Assembly: GCF_009296165.1 (NCBI RefSeq)
Contig: NZ_VUAZ01000114.1
Span: 1-64,000 of the forward strand
DNA from: Pseudomonas kitaguniensis
Lineage (GTDB): Bacteria > Pseudomonadota > Gammaproteobacteria > Pseudomonadales > Pseudomonadaceae
Length of the DNA: 64,000 nucleotides
Direction of reading: 5' to 3'
The position numbers and the translations under genes were made by a program. A model generated the notes under the pieces. The model saw only the letters and a list, made by a program, of their open reading frames with translations, was not told the DNA's origin and did no database searches. The first letter of the stretch is position 1, and every line of letters starts with the position of its first letter. Positions 9,799-17,779 of the stretch are shown here, piece by piece.

Positions 9799-10218
9799 TC
9801 AGACGGTGACGTGCAGGCGCACATCAACGTTGCCACGGGTGGCGTTGGAGTACGGGCAGACTTGGTGCGCGGCGTCGACCAGGCTTTGCGCATCGTCTTG
9901 GGCCAGGCCCGGCAGGCTTACGTGCAGGTCGATGTCGAGGCCGAAACCACCGGGGATTTGACCGATGCCGACGTGGGCGGTGATCGAGGCGTCATCCGGA
10001 ATTTTGCGTTGGGTCTGGCCGGCAACGAACTTCAAGGCGCCGATAAAGCAGGCCGAGTAGCCAGCGGCGAACAGTTGCTCAGGGTTGGTGGCTTGGCCGC
10101 CCGCGCCGCCCAATTCTTTAGGGGTGGCGAGTTTGACGTCGAGGATGTTGTCGTTGGAAACAGCACGACCATCACGGCCGCCGGTGGCGGTGGCTACTGC
10201 GGTATAGAGCGTTTGCAT
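9799..10218 (-). CDS. ohr: Organic hydroperoxide resistance protein Ohr
   Basis: Ohr is a thiol peroxidase that reduces organic and fatty-acid hydroperoxides. The 139-residue protein carries both catalytic cysteines in family context: FAAGYSACFIGAL near residue 58 and HQVCPYSNATRGN near 122. The start MQTLYTAVATATGGRDGRA is typical. Its promoter region faces the ohrR terminator end and contains TGCGC-type palindromes that are candidate OhrR sites. Confidence 0.97.
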   Translation of the reverse strand: MQTLYTAVATATGGRDGRAVSNDNILDVKLATPKELGGAGGQATNPEQLFAAGYSACFIGALKFVAGQTQRKIPDDASITAHVGIGQIPGGFGLDIDLHVSLPGLAQDDAQSLVDAAHQVCPYSNATRGNVDVRLHVTV

Positions 10219-10251
10219 GGTGTCGTCCTTTGAGTGTGTAGTGCTAAATGT

Positions 10252-10304
10252 TTGTGCGCTAAGTAGTTGGTGAGGCGAATGTATCGCGCTAATTTTTAGT
10301 GCGC
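10252..10304 (-). promoter_or_regulatory. Candidate OhrR operator upstream of ohr
   Basis: The 85 bases upstream of ohr contain TTGTGCGC (10252-10259) and the imperfect palindrome GCGCTAATTTTTAGTGCGC (10286-10304). A similar TTGTGCGC core occurs between the two palindromes upstream of gpx at 24.4 kb. Inference from position and shared sequence only. Confidence 0.5.
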
Positions 10305-10322
10305 AAGATAAATTTTAGAAAA

Positions 10323-10409
10323 TGTGGGAGCGGCTTGTGTCGCGATGCAGGCACCTCGGTACGTCAGGAATACCCGGTTGATGCCATCGCGAGCAAGCCC
10401 GCTCCCACA
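10323..10409. repeat. REP doublet
   Basis: Inverted REP units (TGTGGGAGCGGCTTG at one end, CAAGCCCGCTCCCACA at the other) lie between ohrR and ohr. The left unit carries small deviations from the consensus. Confidence 0.85.
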
Positions 10410-10442
10410 CAAGCACTTTTGATGTGTGGGGGCTGCGGCTTT

Positions 10443-10892
10443 TTAGTTGGCCTGCAAGTTGGCGCGCAATGCAATCAAATCAGCCTGCAATTTGCGCAAC
10501 TGCTCAAGCGCCATGCCACTGGCGCCGAGGATGCACTGTGGAACGTCCTTCGCTTTTTCCTGCAAGGCACGCCCAGCCTTGGTCAGCTCCACCACCACCA
10601 CGCGCTCGTCTTCGCGGCTGCGGGTGCGGCTAAGCAGGCCTTCGGCCTCCAGGCGCTTGAGCAGCGGCGTGAGGGAGCCTGGATCGGTCAGCAAGCGGCT
10701 GCTGATTTCGCCGACGGTCAAACCATCCTCTTCCCACAGCACCATCATGGCCAGGTACTGCGGGTAGGTCAGGCCGAGGGCTTGCAACAGCGGCTTGTAG
10801 ACCTTGGTCATCAGCAACGAGGTGGAGTGCAGGGCGAAACAGAGCTGGTTGTCGAGCATCAGTGATTCGCAAGCGTTGGGATTTTTGCTCAT
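10443..10892 (-). CDS. ohrR: MarR-family peroxide sensor OhrR
   Basis: OhrR represses ohr until its reactive cysteine is oxidised by organic hydroperoxide. The 149-residue protein has the sensing Cys18 in the family context NQLCFALHS, a winged helix-turn-helix (VGEISSRLLTDPGSLTPLLK), and a second Cys120 near the C-terminus that could form a disulfide in two-Cys OhrR/OspR types. It is read toward ohr with a REP doublet between the two genes, so ohr probably has its own promoter. It could also act on gpx, since no OspR-type gene is seen beside gpx. Confidence 0.93.
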   Translation of the reverse strand: MSKNPNACESLMLDNQLCFALHSTSLLMTKVYKPLLQALGLTYPQYLAMMVLWEEDGLTVGEISSRLLTDPGSLTPLLKRLEAEGLLSRTRSREDERVVVVELTKAGRALQEKAKDVPQCILGASGMALEQLRKLQADLIALRANLQAN

Positions 10893-10972
10893 GGCGGTGC
10901 CTCGAAAAAGCGTGTCTGGGCTGGAATCTAGCGGTCAAACCTTTAACGCGCCAGATAATTCTGGCCGTACGG

Positions 10973-11923
10973 TCAGACCAAGCCGCTTTGCAGTGCCAGA
11001 TCCCAGGGCGGAACCGGGCTGAAACGTGATTTCAGGTATTCCAGCAGCAAGCGGCTGCGCGCGTTAGCCTGTTGTTCCAGGCGCAACGCATAGATGCCGG
11101 TGGTTTCCGGCGTGGGCAGGCCACTTTGGCAAAACAGTGGCAACAGTTCGCCGCGCACCAGGTATTCGCTGGCCAGCCACGTGGGCAGGTGCGCGATGCC
11201 CAGCCCGGCCAAGGCGCCGGACAGCAAGGCCTCGGCGTTATTGGCGCTCATGCGGATGCGCTGCGGGCGATAGGTGGCGCGGCGCCCATCGAGCTCGAAG
11301 CGCCAGGCGAACATGGGCGCCAAGCCGTCCCAGTCGAGGCCGTCATGCTCACTCAGCTCGCGTGGATGGCTTGGCGTGCCCCGGCTTTTCAAGTAGGCCG
11401 GGCTGGCGCAGGCGATACGCACGATACTCGCCAAGGGCGTAGCGATCAGCCGAGTGTCGACCCTATGCCCGGCACGCAACACCAGGTCGACCTTGCCCAA
11501 GTGGGCGCCCTGCATATCGACAAAGCTGTCGATCAAATGCAGGTGCACATCAAGGCCTGGGTACACGTTCAGAAAATCGGCGATCACCGGTGCCAGGTGC
11601 CGTCGACCAAACGCCGCCGGTGCGTCTACACGAATCAAACCTTCCGGCGCATGGCTCAACGAAACGGCCTCCGCGCGCGCCAATTGCAGCTCGCTGACGA
11701 TCCGTCGCGCGCGCTCGGCAAACGCCAGGCCTGCCGGTGTGGGCACCACCGCGTGGGTGCTGCGCTGAAACAAGCGGCTGCCCACCGAGCTTTCCAGGCT
11801 GTCGATACGCCGGGCTACCGCTGAGGGCGTCAGCGGATGGCGGCGGGCGGCGGCGGAAAAACTGCCGGTCTCCAATACATCCAGGAACAGGCTCAGTTGA
11901 TCGGTCAGGGTATTCGGGTTCAT
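10973..11923 (-). CDS. LysR-family transcriptional regulator
   Basis: The 316-residue protein has an N-terminal LysR helix-turn-helix (FLDVLETGSFSAAARRHPLT and SAVARRIDSLESSVGSRLFQ) and a substrate-binding effector domain with the class pattern LIRVDAPAAFGRRHLAPVIA. Its length and domain order are normal. It is divergent from the TauE/SafE permease gene about 110 bases away and may control it, but the effector is unknown. Confidence 0.88.
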   Translation of the reverse strand: MNPNTLTDQLSLFLDVLETGSFSAAARRHPLTPSAVARRIDSLESSVGSRLFQRSTHAVVPTPAGLAFAERARRIVSELQLARAEAVSLSHAPEGLIRVDAPAAFGRRHLAPVIADFLNVYPGLDVHLHLIDSFVDMQGAHLGKVDLVLRAGHRVDTRLIATPLASIVRIACASPAYLKSRGTPSHPRELSEHDGLDWDGLAPMFAWRFELDGRRATYRPQRIRMSANNAEALLSGALAGLGIAHLPTWLASEYLVRGELLPLFCQSGLPTPETTGIYALRLEQQANARSRLLLEYLKSRFSPVPPWDLALQSGLV

Positions 11924-12030
11924 GGGCGGCGCTTATGCAAGATCGGCACAGCCATTGTGCGTTGCTGTGCGTTTCCGCGCCAGAGCCGACTGCGTAGCAT
12001 GCATGGCCTGGGCTTTTGGAGTAATCAGCG

Positions 12031-12780
12031 GTGTTGGATTTAGCGATGTACCTGGTATTAGGCGCCGCCTTGGGCACGGTCGGCGGCCTGTTTGGCATTG
12101 GTGGCGGGCTGATTGCGATCCCGGTGCTCGGGGTGTTGTTTGGCCTCGATCAGCAGCTTGCGCAGGGCACGGCGCTGGTGATGGTGGTGCCCAACGTGAT
12201 GCTGGCTTTGTGGCGTTACCATCAACGCAACCGCATCGAATTACGCCACGCGCTGCCGCTGGGCATCATGGGCTTCAGCTTTGCCTGGCTCGGTTCGATC
12301 TGGGCGGTGGGCCTGGACGCAGGCGCCATGCGTTTAGGCTTTATTGCCTTTTTGCTGGTGCTTTCGGCCTACAACCTGTTGCGCATGTTCACCCGCAACG
12401 CGCCGCCGACTGCGCAGATGCGGTACTCCTGGCCGTGGCTCGGGGTGCTCGGCGCGGTTTCCGGCTCGATGGGCGGGTTGTTTGGGGTCGGCGGCGCAGT
12501 GGTGGCCACGCCGGTGTTGACCAGCCTGTTCGGCACCACCCAGGTGGTCGCGCAAGGCTTGTCGCTGGCCTTGGCGTTGCCCAGCACCAGCGTAACGCTG
12601 GTGACTTACGCCTGGCACCACGAGGTGGACTGGATGATCGGCGCGCCGTTGGCCGTCGGCGGCATGCTCAGCATCAGTTGGGGCGTGAAAGTCGCCCATG
12701 CGCTGCCTGAACGCCTGTTACGCGGCCTGTTCTGCGGCTTTCTGGCCGTGTGCGCGGTGATGCTGACCTTTAAAGTCTGA
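12031..12780 (+). CDS. TauE/SafE-family membrane permease
   Basis: This 249-residue inner-membrane protein has about eight predicted helices and the two pseudo-repeats typical of TauE/SafE (DUF81): GTVGGLFGIGGGLIAIPVLG at the N-terminus and GSMGGLFGVGGAVVATPVLT in the second half. Family members export sulfite, sulfoacetate or other organosulfur anions; the substrate here is unknown. The GTG start follows GGAG at nine bases. Its last 11 bases overlap the convergent LysR gene. Confidence 0.88.
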   Translation: MLDLAMYLVLGAALGTVGGLFGIGGGLIAIPVLGVLFGLDQQLAQGTALVMVVPNVMLALWRYHQRNRIELRHALPLGIMGFSFAWLGSIWAVGLDAGAMRLGFIAFLLVLSAYNLLRMFTRNAPPTAQMRYSWPWLGVLGAVSGSMGGLFGVGGAVVATPVLTSLFGTTQVVAQGLSLALALPSTSVTLVTYAWHHEVDWMIGAPLAVGGMLSISWGVKVAHALPERLLRGLFCGFLAVCAVMLTFKV

Positions 12781-13660
12781 AGCCTTCAACGATGTAGTCC
12801 GCCAGGCATTCAGTGATCGGCGAGGTCATGCCCGGGTTGCGCAGCAAGTGCAGGTTCATTGAGGGCAGCGGCGGAAAACCTTCGTCGCTGCCGAGCACCC
12901 GCAAGTCGTCGGTCAGCAGGCTTTCCATGCACACCATCACCGCGAGGCCCGCGTTAACCACCGCCTGAATCGCCGCCACGTTGGAGCTGTGATACGCCAT
13001 GCGATAGTCGCGCCCGGCGGCATCCAGCGCGGCGCGCGTCCACTGGGTATACAGGCAGTCGGTGCCGGAAATCGCCAGTGGCAGCGCTTCGTGTTCGTCC
13101 GCGCAGAAACCCGTCGACGCCGCCCACACCATGCGCTCGGTGCGCAACAACTCGCCGATTTCATTGCCGGGCTCGCGGCTGACGACGGTCAGCGCCAAGT
13201 CGCGGCGCTGGATCAGCACGGTTGACGACTCGCAGTGCATCTCGATCTGAATCAGCGGGTACGCCTTGGAGAACGGCTTGAGAATGCCCGGCAGGAAGCG
13301 CATCACGTAGTCGTCCGGCGTGCCGATGCGCACCAGCCCCACCATGTGCGGCTCGCGCAGGGTGTTAAAGACCTCGCTGTGCAGCTTCAGGATGCGCCGC
13401 GCATAACCCAGCAGCACCTGGCCTTCGGGCGTCAGGCGCACTTGGCGGCCGTCGCGCTCGAACAGCTTGCGCTGCAACACGTCTTCTTCCAGGCGCTTCA
13501 TTTGCATGCTCACCGCCGATTGCGTGCGGTTGACCGCCTCGCCGGCACGCGTAAAGCCGCCTTGATCGGCGATCGCGACGAAGGTGCGCAGCACGTCGGT
13601 GTCGATGCTTGGGTAGTCGGGCAATTGATCAATTCCTGAGATGTGTTGCATAAGAAACAT
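12770..13660 (-). CDS. LysR-family regulator (LrhA/HexA-like)
   Basis: The roughly 296-residue regulator has the helix-turn-helix FTRAGEAVNRTQSAVSMQMK and the effector-domain segment VRIGTPDDYVMRFLPGILK, which resembles the LrhA/HexA subgroup. It is divergently transcribed from a DUF1127 gene, a pairing often seen in Pseudomonas. The start is uncertain: ATG at 13660 or 13651, neither with a strong ribosome site. Its 3' end overlaps the TauE/SafE gene tail to tail. Confidence 0.85.
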   Translation of the reverse strand: MFLMQHISGIDQLPDYPSIDTDVLRTFVAIADQGGFTRAGEAVNRTQSAVSMQMKRLEEDVLQRKLFERDGRQVRLTPEGQVLLGYARRILKLHSEVFNTLREPHMVGLVRIGTPDDYVMRFLPGILKPFSKAYPLIQIEMHCESSTVLIQRRDLALTVVSREPGNEIGELLRTERMVWAASTGFCADEHEALPLAISGTDCLYTQWTRAALDAAGRDYRMAYHSSNVAAIQAVVNAGLAVMVCMESLLTDDLRVLGSDEGFPPLPSMNLHLLRNPGMTSPITECLADYIVEGFRL

Positions 13661-13721
13661 TCGTTGGATTGATCTTAGTGCCAGGCACACACTTTCGTCA
13701 TCCCCACTGGAGGGCGAAAAG

Positions 13722-13928
13722 ATGAAAGGTCAAAAAGGGTTTGTATTGATGACGAAGCGCCCGGTTTTTGGGCTGCTTCGGGTGATTGCCCGCTGGCGGG
13801 CGCTGCTGCACGAGCGCCAGCAGTTGGCGAGCTTGAGCGATGGCGCGCTCAAGGACATTGGGCTTAAACGCGCCGACGTGGAACAGGCGCGGCAGGTGCA
13901 TTTTTGGCAAGACCCGCTGCGCAAGTGA
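13722..13928 (+). CDS. DUF1127 (YjiS-like) small protein
   Basis: The 68-residue protein ends in the DUF1127 domain: LLRVIARWRALLHERQQLAS followed by LSDGALKDIGLKRADVEQA. These small arginine-rich proteins bind RNA in some alphaproteobacteria and affect stress and phosphate phenotypes; no role is assigned here. The ATG follows GGAGGGCGAAAAG. The divergent LysR gene is the likely regulator. Confidence 0.9.
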   Translation: MKGQKGFVLMTKRPVFGLLRVIARWRALLHERQQLASLSDGALKDIGLKRADVEQARQVHFWQDPLRK

Positions 13929-13974
13929 CGCTGGATGCTTGTCGGGTGGTCGGCGCGCCCTGAAGGATAAAACC

Positions 13975-14070
13975 ATGCCCGCCGACCTGTCCTTTTCAAT
14001 CAAGCAAGCGCGCCGCATGGCGCTGGCGGCCCAAGGCTTTTCCGGGCGCCAGGGGCCTGCCTTGATCAAG
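13975..14070 (+). pseudogene. Truncated YcaQ-like (winged-helix) gene remnant
   Basis: After an AAGGA ribosome site, ATG opens a reading frame whose first 32 residues (MPADLSFSIKQARRMALAAQ...RQGPALIK) resemble the N-terminus of the YcaQ crosslink-repair glycosylase family as I recall it. The family continues for about 370 more residues, but here the match stops and the frame runs into REP-like bases (GGCAAGCTGGCTCGCCACAG) and the end of the DAHP synthase gene. It looks like the stub left by a large deletion. Assignment is from memory of the family, without alignment. Confidence 0.5.
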
Positions 14071-14125
14071 CTGCCGCGCTGCCTGTTGAGGCAAGCTGGC
14101 TCGCCACAGCGCTCAATCCAGCGTT

Positions 14126-15472
14126 TTAGCGCTTCACCTGCTTTAGCGTCTCGGCAATCAAAAACGCCAGTTCCAGCGACTGGTCGGCATTCATCCGTGG
14201 GTCGCAATGCGTGTGATAACGGTCCGACAAGCCATCTTCGGTGATCGGCCGCGCGCCGCCGATGCACTCGGTGACGTTCTGCCCGGTCATCTCGATATGA
14301 ATCCCGCCGGCATAGCTGCCTTCAGCCTGATGGACCTGGAAGAACTCCTTTACTTCGCCGAGGATCTGCGCAAAGTCGCGGGTCTTGTAGCCGCTGCTGG
14401 CCTTGATGGTGTTGCCATGCATCGGGTCACTGCTCCACAGCACTTGCTTGCCTTCGCGCTGCACGGCGCGAATCAGCTTGGGCAGGTGTTCGCCGACCTT
14501 GCCGGCGCCCATGCGCGCGATCAGGTTGAGGCGGCCGGGGTCATTGTGCGGGTTAAGAATATCGATCAGGCGGATCAAATCGTCGGGGTTCATGCTCGGG
14601 CCGACTTTTACGCCAATCGGGTTGTTCACCCCGCGCAGGAACTCGACGTGGGCGCCATCCAACTGACGAGTGCGGTCGCCGATCCAGAGCATATGCGCCG
14701 AGCAATCGTAGTAATCGTTGGTCAGGCTGTCGCGGCGTACGAAGGCTTGTTCGTAGTTGAGCAGCAGCGCTTCGTGGGCGGTGAAGAAGCTGGTTTCGCG
14801 CAGTTGCGGTGAGCTGTCCATGCCGCAGGCGCGCATGAAGGCAAGGGTTTCGTCGATGCGGTCGGCCAGTTGGCTGTACTTCTCGGCCAGTGCGGAGTTG
14901 GCGATAAAGTCCAGGTTCCACTGATGCACTTGGTGCAGGTCGGCGAAACCGCCCTGAGCAAATGCGCGCAGCAAATTGAGGGTGGCAGTGGACTGGTGAT
15001 ACGACTGCAACAGGCGGTCCGGGTCCGGCACGCGGTTTTTTTCGTCGAAGCCGATGCCGTTGACGATGTCGCCACGGTAGGCGGGCAGGGTGATGCCGTC
15101 GATGGTTTCATCGTTGGAGGAACGCGGCTTGGCGAACTGACCGGCCATGCGCCCGACTTTCACCACCGGGCAGCCGGCGGCAAAGGTCATCACGATCGCC
15201 ATCTGCAGCAGCACCTTGAAGGTGTCGCGAATTTTTGCAGCCGAGAACTCGGCGAAGCTTTCGGCGCAGTCGCCGCCCTGCAGCAGGAACGCGCGGCCGT
15301 GGGTCACTTCGGCAAACTGACGACGCAACTCGCGGGCTTCCCCGGCAAACACCAGGGGCGGGTAGCTGGCCAGGGTTTGCTCCACGTGCAGCAAGTGCGC
15401 CGCGTCCGGGTACTGGGGTTGTTGCTGAATAGGCAGGGCGCGCCAGCTGTCGGGGCTCCAGGGTTGGCTCAT
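14126..15472 (-). CDS. Class II DAHP synthase
   Basis: The 448-residue enzyme catalyses the same first shikimate step as the class I protein at 1.4 kb but belongs to the plant-like class II family. Family landmarks: [14 protein letters not shown] near residue 70, [16 protein letters not shown] near 105, [20 protein letters not shown] near 255, [11 protein letters not shown] near 345, and [18 protein letters not shown] near 385. ATG at 15472 and 15475 are both possible. By position beside deaD and a crotonase gene it matches P. aeruginosa PA2843 as I recall. Phenazine-linked PhzC is a related family, but no phenazine genes are near. Confidence 0.93.
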   Translation of the reverse strand: MSQPWSPDSWRALPIQQQPQYPDAAHLLHVEQTLASYPPLVFAGEARELRRQFAEVTHGRAFLLQGGDCAESFAEFSAAKIRDTFKVLLQMAIVMTFAAGCPVVKVGRMAGQFAKPRSSNDETIDGITLPAYRGDIVNGIGFDEKNRVPDPDRLLQSYHQSTATLNLLRAFAQGGFADLHQVHQWNLDFIANSALAEKYSQLADRIDETLAFMRACGMDSSPQLRETSFFTAHEALLLNYEQAFVRRDSLTNDYYDCSAHMLWIGDRTRQLDGAHVEFLRGVNNPIGVKVGPSMNPDDLIRLIDILNPHNDPGRLNLIARMGAGKVGEHLPKLIRAVQREGKQVLWSSDPMHGNTIKASSGYKTRDFAQILGEVKEFFQVHQAEGSYAGGIHIEMTGQNVTECIGGARPITEDGLSDRYHTHCDPRMNADQSLELAFLIAETLKQVKR

Positions 15473-15596
15473 CATGAACTCGATTGGTTGATTGTCGATC
15501 GGGCGCCAATGTTATCAGCAATTAGTGCGTGACCTGTTGCCGCCGGTTGGCTGACAATCGCGCCTTTGCCGTGCGGTAAACCCTTTAGGAGTAGTG

Positions 15597-16352
15597 ATGA
15601 GCGAGGAGCGTGTCGAGCGCCTGCTGGCCGAAGTGCATGATGATTTCGGCATGATCCGTGTGCTCGAAGTGGCCGATTACCGGTTTCTCGAATTTGGCGA
15701 CGCCATCGAGCAAAGCTGCGTATTTACCGCCGACCCGAGCTGGCTGGAGTACGACTACACCCGCGCGATGTTGATTGGTGCGTTGTGCCACGAGCTGCCG
15801 GAGAGCGCGCTGTTCCTCGGCTTGGGCGCCGGTACGCTGACGCAGGCGTGCCTCAAGTTTTTGCCGCTGGAAGACGTCGAAGCCATTGAGCTGCGCCCGG
15901 ATGTGCCGCGCCTGGCCATCGAGTACCTCGGGCTGGACGACGACCCGCGCCTGTACATTCGAATTGGTGACGCGCTGCAGTTGCTCGACAGCGCAGAATC
16001 GGCCGACTTGATTTTCGTCGACCTGTACACCGATGTCGGTCCCGGCGTTGGGCACCTCGCCTGGACCTTCCTGGAAAACTGCCAGAAGAAACTCAACCCC
16101 GGCGGCTGGCTGGTGATCAACCAGTGGGCGACCGACGATGGTAAACCGCTGGGTGCGGCGTTGCTGCGAGGGTTGTATCACCGGCATTACTGGGAACTGC
16201 CGGTGAAGGAGGGCAATGTGATTCTGCTGGTGCCTTCGGATCTGGATCAGGCGTTGGACCTTGCGGCACTCACCGCGCGCGCTGAAGCCTTGGCCCCGCG
16301 CCTGGGGTACTCGATGCAAGCGCTGATCAAGGCGATTCGGCCGGCCACTTAG
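15597..16352 (+). CDS. Spermidine-synthase-like methyltransferase-fold protein
   Basis: The 251-residue protein has the nucleotide-binding fold of spermidine synthases: SALFLGLGAGTLTQACLKFL near residue 75, VEAIELRPDVPRLA near 97, and LIFVDLYTDVG near 140. It lacks clear polyamine-site residues, so the reaction is unknown; annotation pipelines often call such proteins spermidine synthase. The ATG follows TTAGGAG. Downstream lies the repeat array, so it is probably the last gene of its unit. Confidence 0.8.
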   Translation: MSEERVERLLAEVHDDFGMIRVLEVADYRFLEFGDAIEQSCVFTADPSWLEYDYTRAMLIGALCHELPESALFLGLGAGTLTQACLKFLPLEDVEAIELRPDVPRLAIEYLGLDDDPRLYIRIGDALQLLDSAESADLIFVDLYTDVGPGVGHLAWTFLENCQKKLNPGGWLVINQWATDDGKPLGAALLRGLYHRHYWELPVKEGNVILLVPSDLDQALDLAALTARAEALAPRLGYSMQALIKAIRPAT

Positions 16353-16373
16353 GCTAGGCGCCTGTGCCGACGC

Positions 16374-16856
16374 CATCGCGAGCAAGCCCGCTCCCACAGG
16401 GGAATGTATTTCAACTCAGGGGCGCCAGCCAGTACTCACAGGGAGATGCATTTCAACCTGTGGTATCAAACCGGCACTCACAGGGGAATGTATTTCAACT
16501 CAGGGAGCCAGCCAGTGTTCACAGGGAGTTGCATTTCAACCTGTGGTACCAAACCGGCACTCACAGGGGAATGCATTTCAACTGTGGGGGCCAGCCAGTG
16601 CTCACAGGGAGATGCATTTCAACCTGTGGTACCAAACCGGCACTCACAGGGGAATGCATTTCAACCCAGGGAGCCAGCCAGTGCTTACAGGGAGATGCAT
16701 TTCAACCTGTGGTACCAAACCGGCACTCACAGGGGAATGTATTTCAACTCAGGGAGCCAGCCAGTGTTCACAGGGAGATGCATTTCAACCTGTGGTATCA
16801 AACCGGCACTCACAGGGGAATGTATTTCAACTGTGGGAGCGGGCTTGCTCGCGATG
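16374..16856. repeat. Tandem repeat array enclosed by a perfect 25-bp REP inverted pair
   Basis: Two identical 25-base REP units, CATCGCGAGCAAGCCCGCTC... at 16374-16398 and its exact inverse at 16832-16856, bound a tandem array from 16397 to 16831. The array holds five copies of an 83-84 base unit plus a partial sixth. Each unit is two related halves of 41-42 bases (starts at 16397, 16439, 16481, 16522, 16564, 16605, 16647, 16688, 16730, 16771, 16813), all sharing ACAGGG..ATGCATTTCAAC. Copies differ by a few substitutions. It looks like a REP doublet whose spacer was expanded by tandem duplication. Confidence 0.92.
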
Positions 16857-16889
16857 AGGTCATCACAGGCGGCGGCCAATTCAGGCTGT

Positions 16890-17356
16890 TCAGATACCCT
16901 TGAACACACTTGTCATTGCCAGCATGCATTGCTTGGCATCTTCGCTGTTGAGCAACTTCTCGACCAGCGCTTGCAAACCCGCTGCCGCAACGGCATCGCC
17001 TTGCAGGCGCGCCTGACCGGTCGACATCTACCTCGCCTGCATGCCGAGCAGCCCCGGCAGGCACTACGGCCAGCGAATACACCCCACGGATCGCAGCCGT
17101 CCAAGGGCGGTGGCCAGCCTGCGGCCATCACGGCGCCTACGTTGGCCAAGTCCAGCCCTGCGGTAAAATGCTCGCCGTGGGCAAACACCACGACGACACG
17201 TGCTTCGTCGTTTCGATCAAATTCGCCATAAGCCAGGCTTGGCGCGCTGAGCAAATCCAGGTCAAAGGCAGTGCGCTTGGCTACCCGTTCCAGACCCAAA
17301 AGCAGAACATGGCCCTGTAATTCAAGGCTGACGCGACTGCTGCGGGGTTGATTCAT
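16890..17356 (-). pseudogene. Enoyl-CoA hydratase/isomerase (crotonase) remnant
   Basis: The minus strand starts as a normal crotonase-family protein (MNQPRSSRVSLELQGHVLLL, then VVFAHGEHFTAGLDLANVGA, the oxyanion-hole region) to GCDPWGVFAG near 17085. About 130 residues of the family's middle are then missing. The end reappears in another frame as LQALVEKLLNSEDAKQCMLA...FKGI with a stop at 16890. An intact homologue would be about 260 residues. An internal deletion plus frame loss makes this a pseudogene. It lies beside the repeat array, and in P. aeruginosa a crotonase gene occupies this place next to deaD. Confidence 0.85.
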
Positions 17357-17553
17357 CGGGCGTGCCGTCGGGCGCGGAGCAAGCTTTCGGACCAAAGGGT
17401 CTCAGGGTCGAGGTGAAACGTTTAAGCTTTCTGACCAACGGGGCCGGGCCTTTGAAAAACAGACCCTGCAGGTGTTATCTGCAAAGGCCATGACGCGGCG
17501 CAGTATCTCAGCGGTTCAGGATAAAAAAAGCTCCCTTTTTCAGCTATTTCCGG

Positions 17554-17779
17554 TATAGTGCGCGCCGGCCTTTAACCGGGCCGCGTTTAGGTAGCGCAAT
17601 TCCCCGAAGTCAGCTTCGGCTGCACGTCCGCACAGCGGACTCTCCCTTGACGAATCTTTTTCATTCATTCGTTTTCGCAAATCCCCGCCGACAAAGCAGC
17701 CAGGGCGACTCTTGAGTCTCAACACGGCATGCGCAGCTTTGGAGCATGGGTCTTTGCGGATGCACTTAGAGGCAGACCC
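17554..17779 (+). promoter_or_regulatory. deaD promoter and structured 5' leader
   Basis: A -10-like TATAGT at 17554-17559 would give an untranslated leader of about 215 bases before deaD. The leader contains two perfect small hairpins, CCGAAG-TCAG-CTTCGG (17604-17619) and GTCCGC-ACA-GCGGAC (17626-17640), with a T-rich run some 15 bases further. Long leaders are common for cold-induced helicase genes. No good -35 box is visible. Confidence 0.45.

Noticed and set aside
16397-16831. CRISPR-like array
   Set aside because: The units are contiguous tandem copies without unique spacers, and no cas gene is present.
16364-17231. Three overlapping plus-strand ORFs through the repeat array
   Set aside because: The unit length is not a multiple of three and all frames are open only because the repeat lacks stops; no ribosome site or conserved protein is evident.
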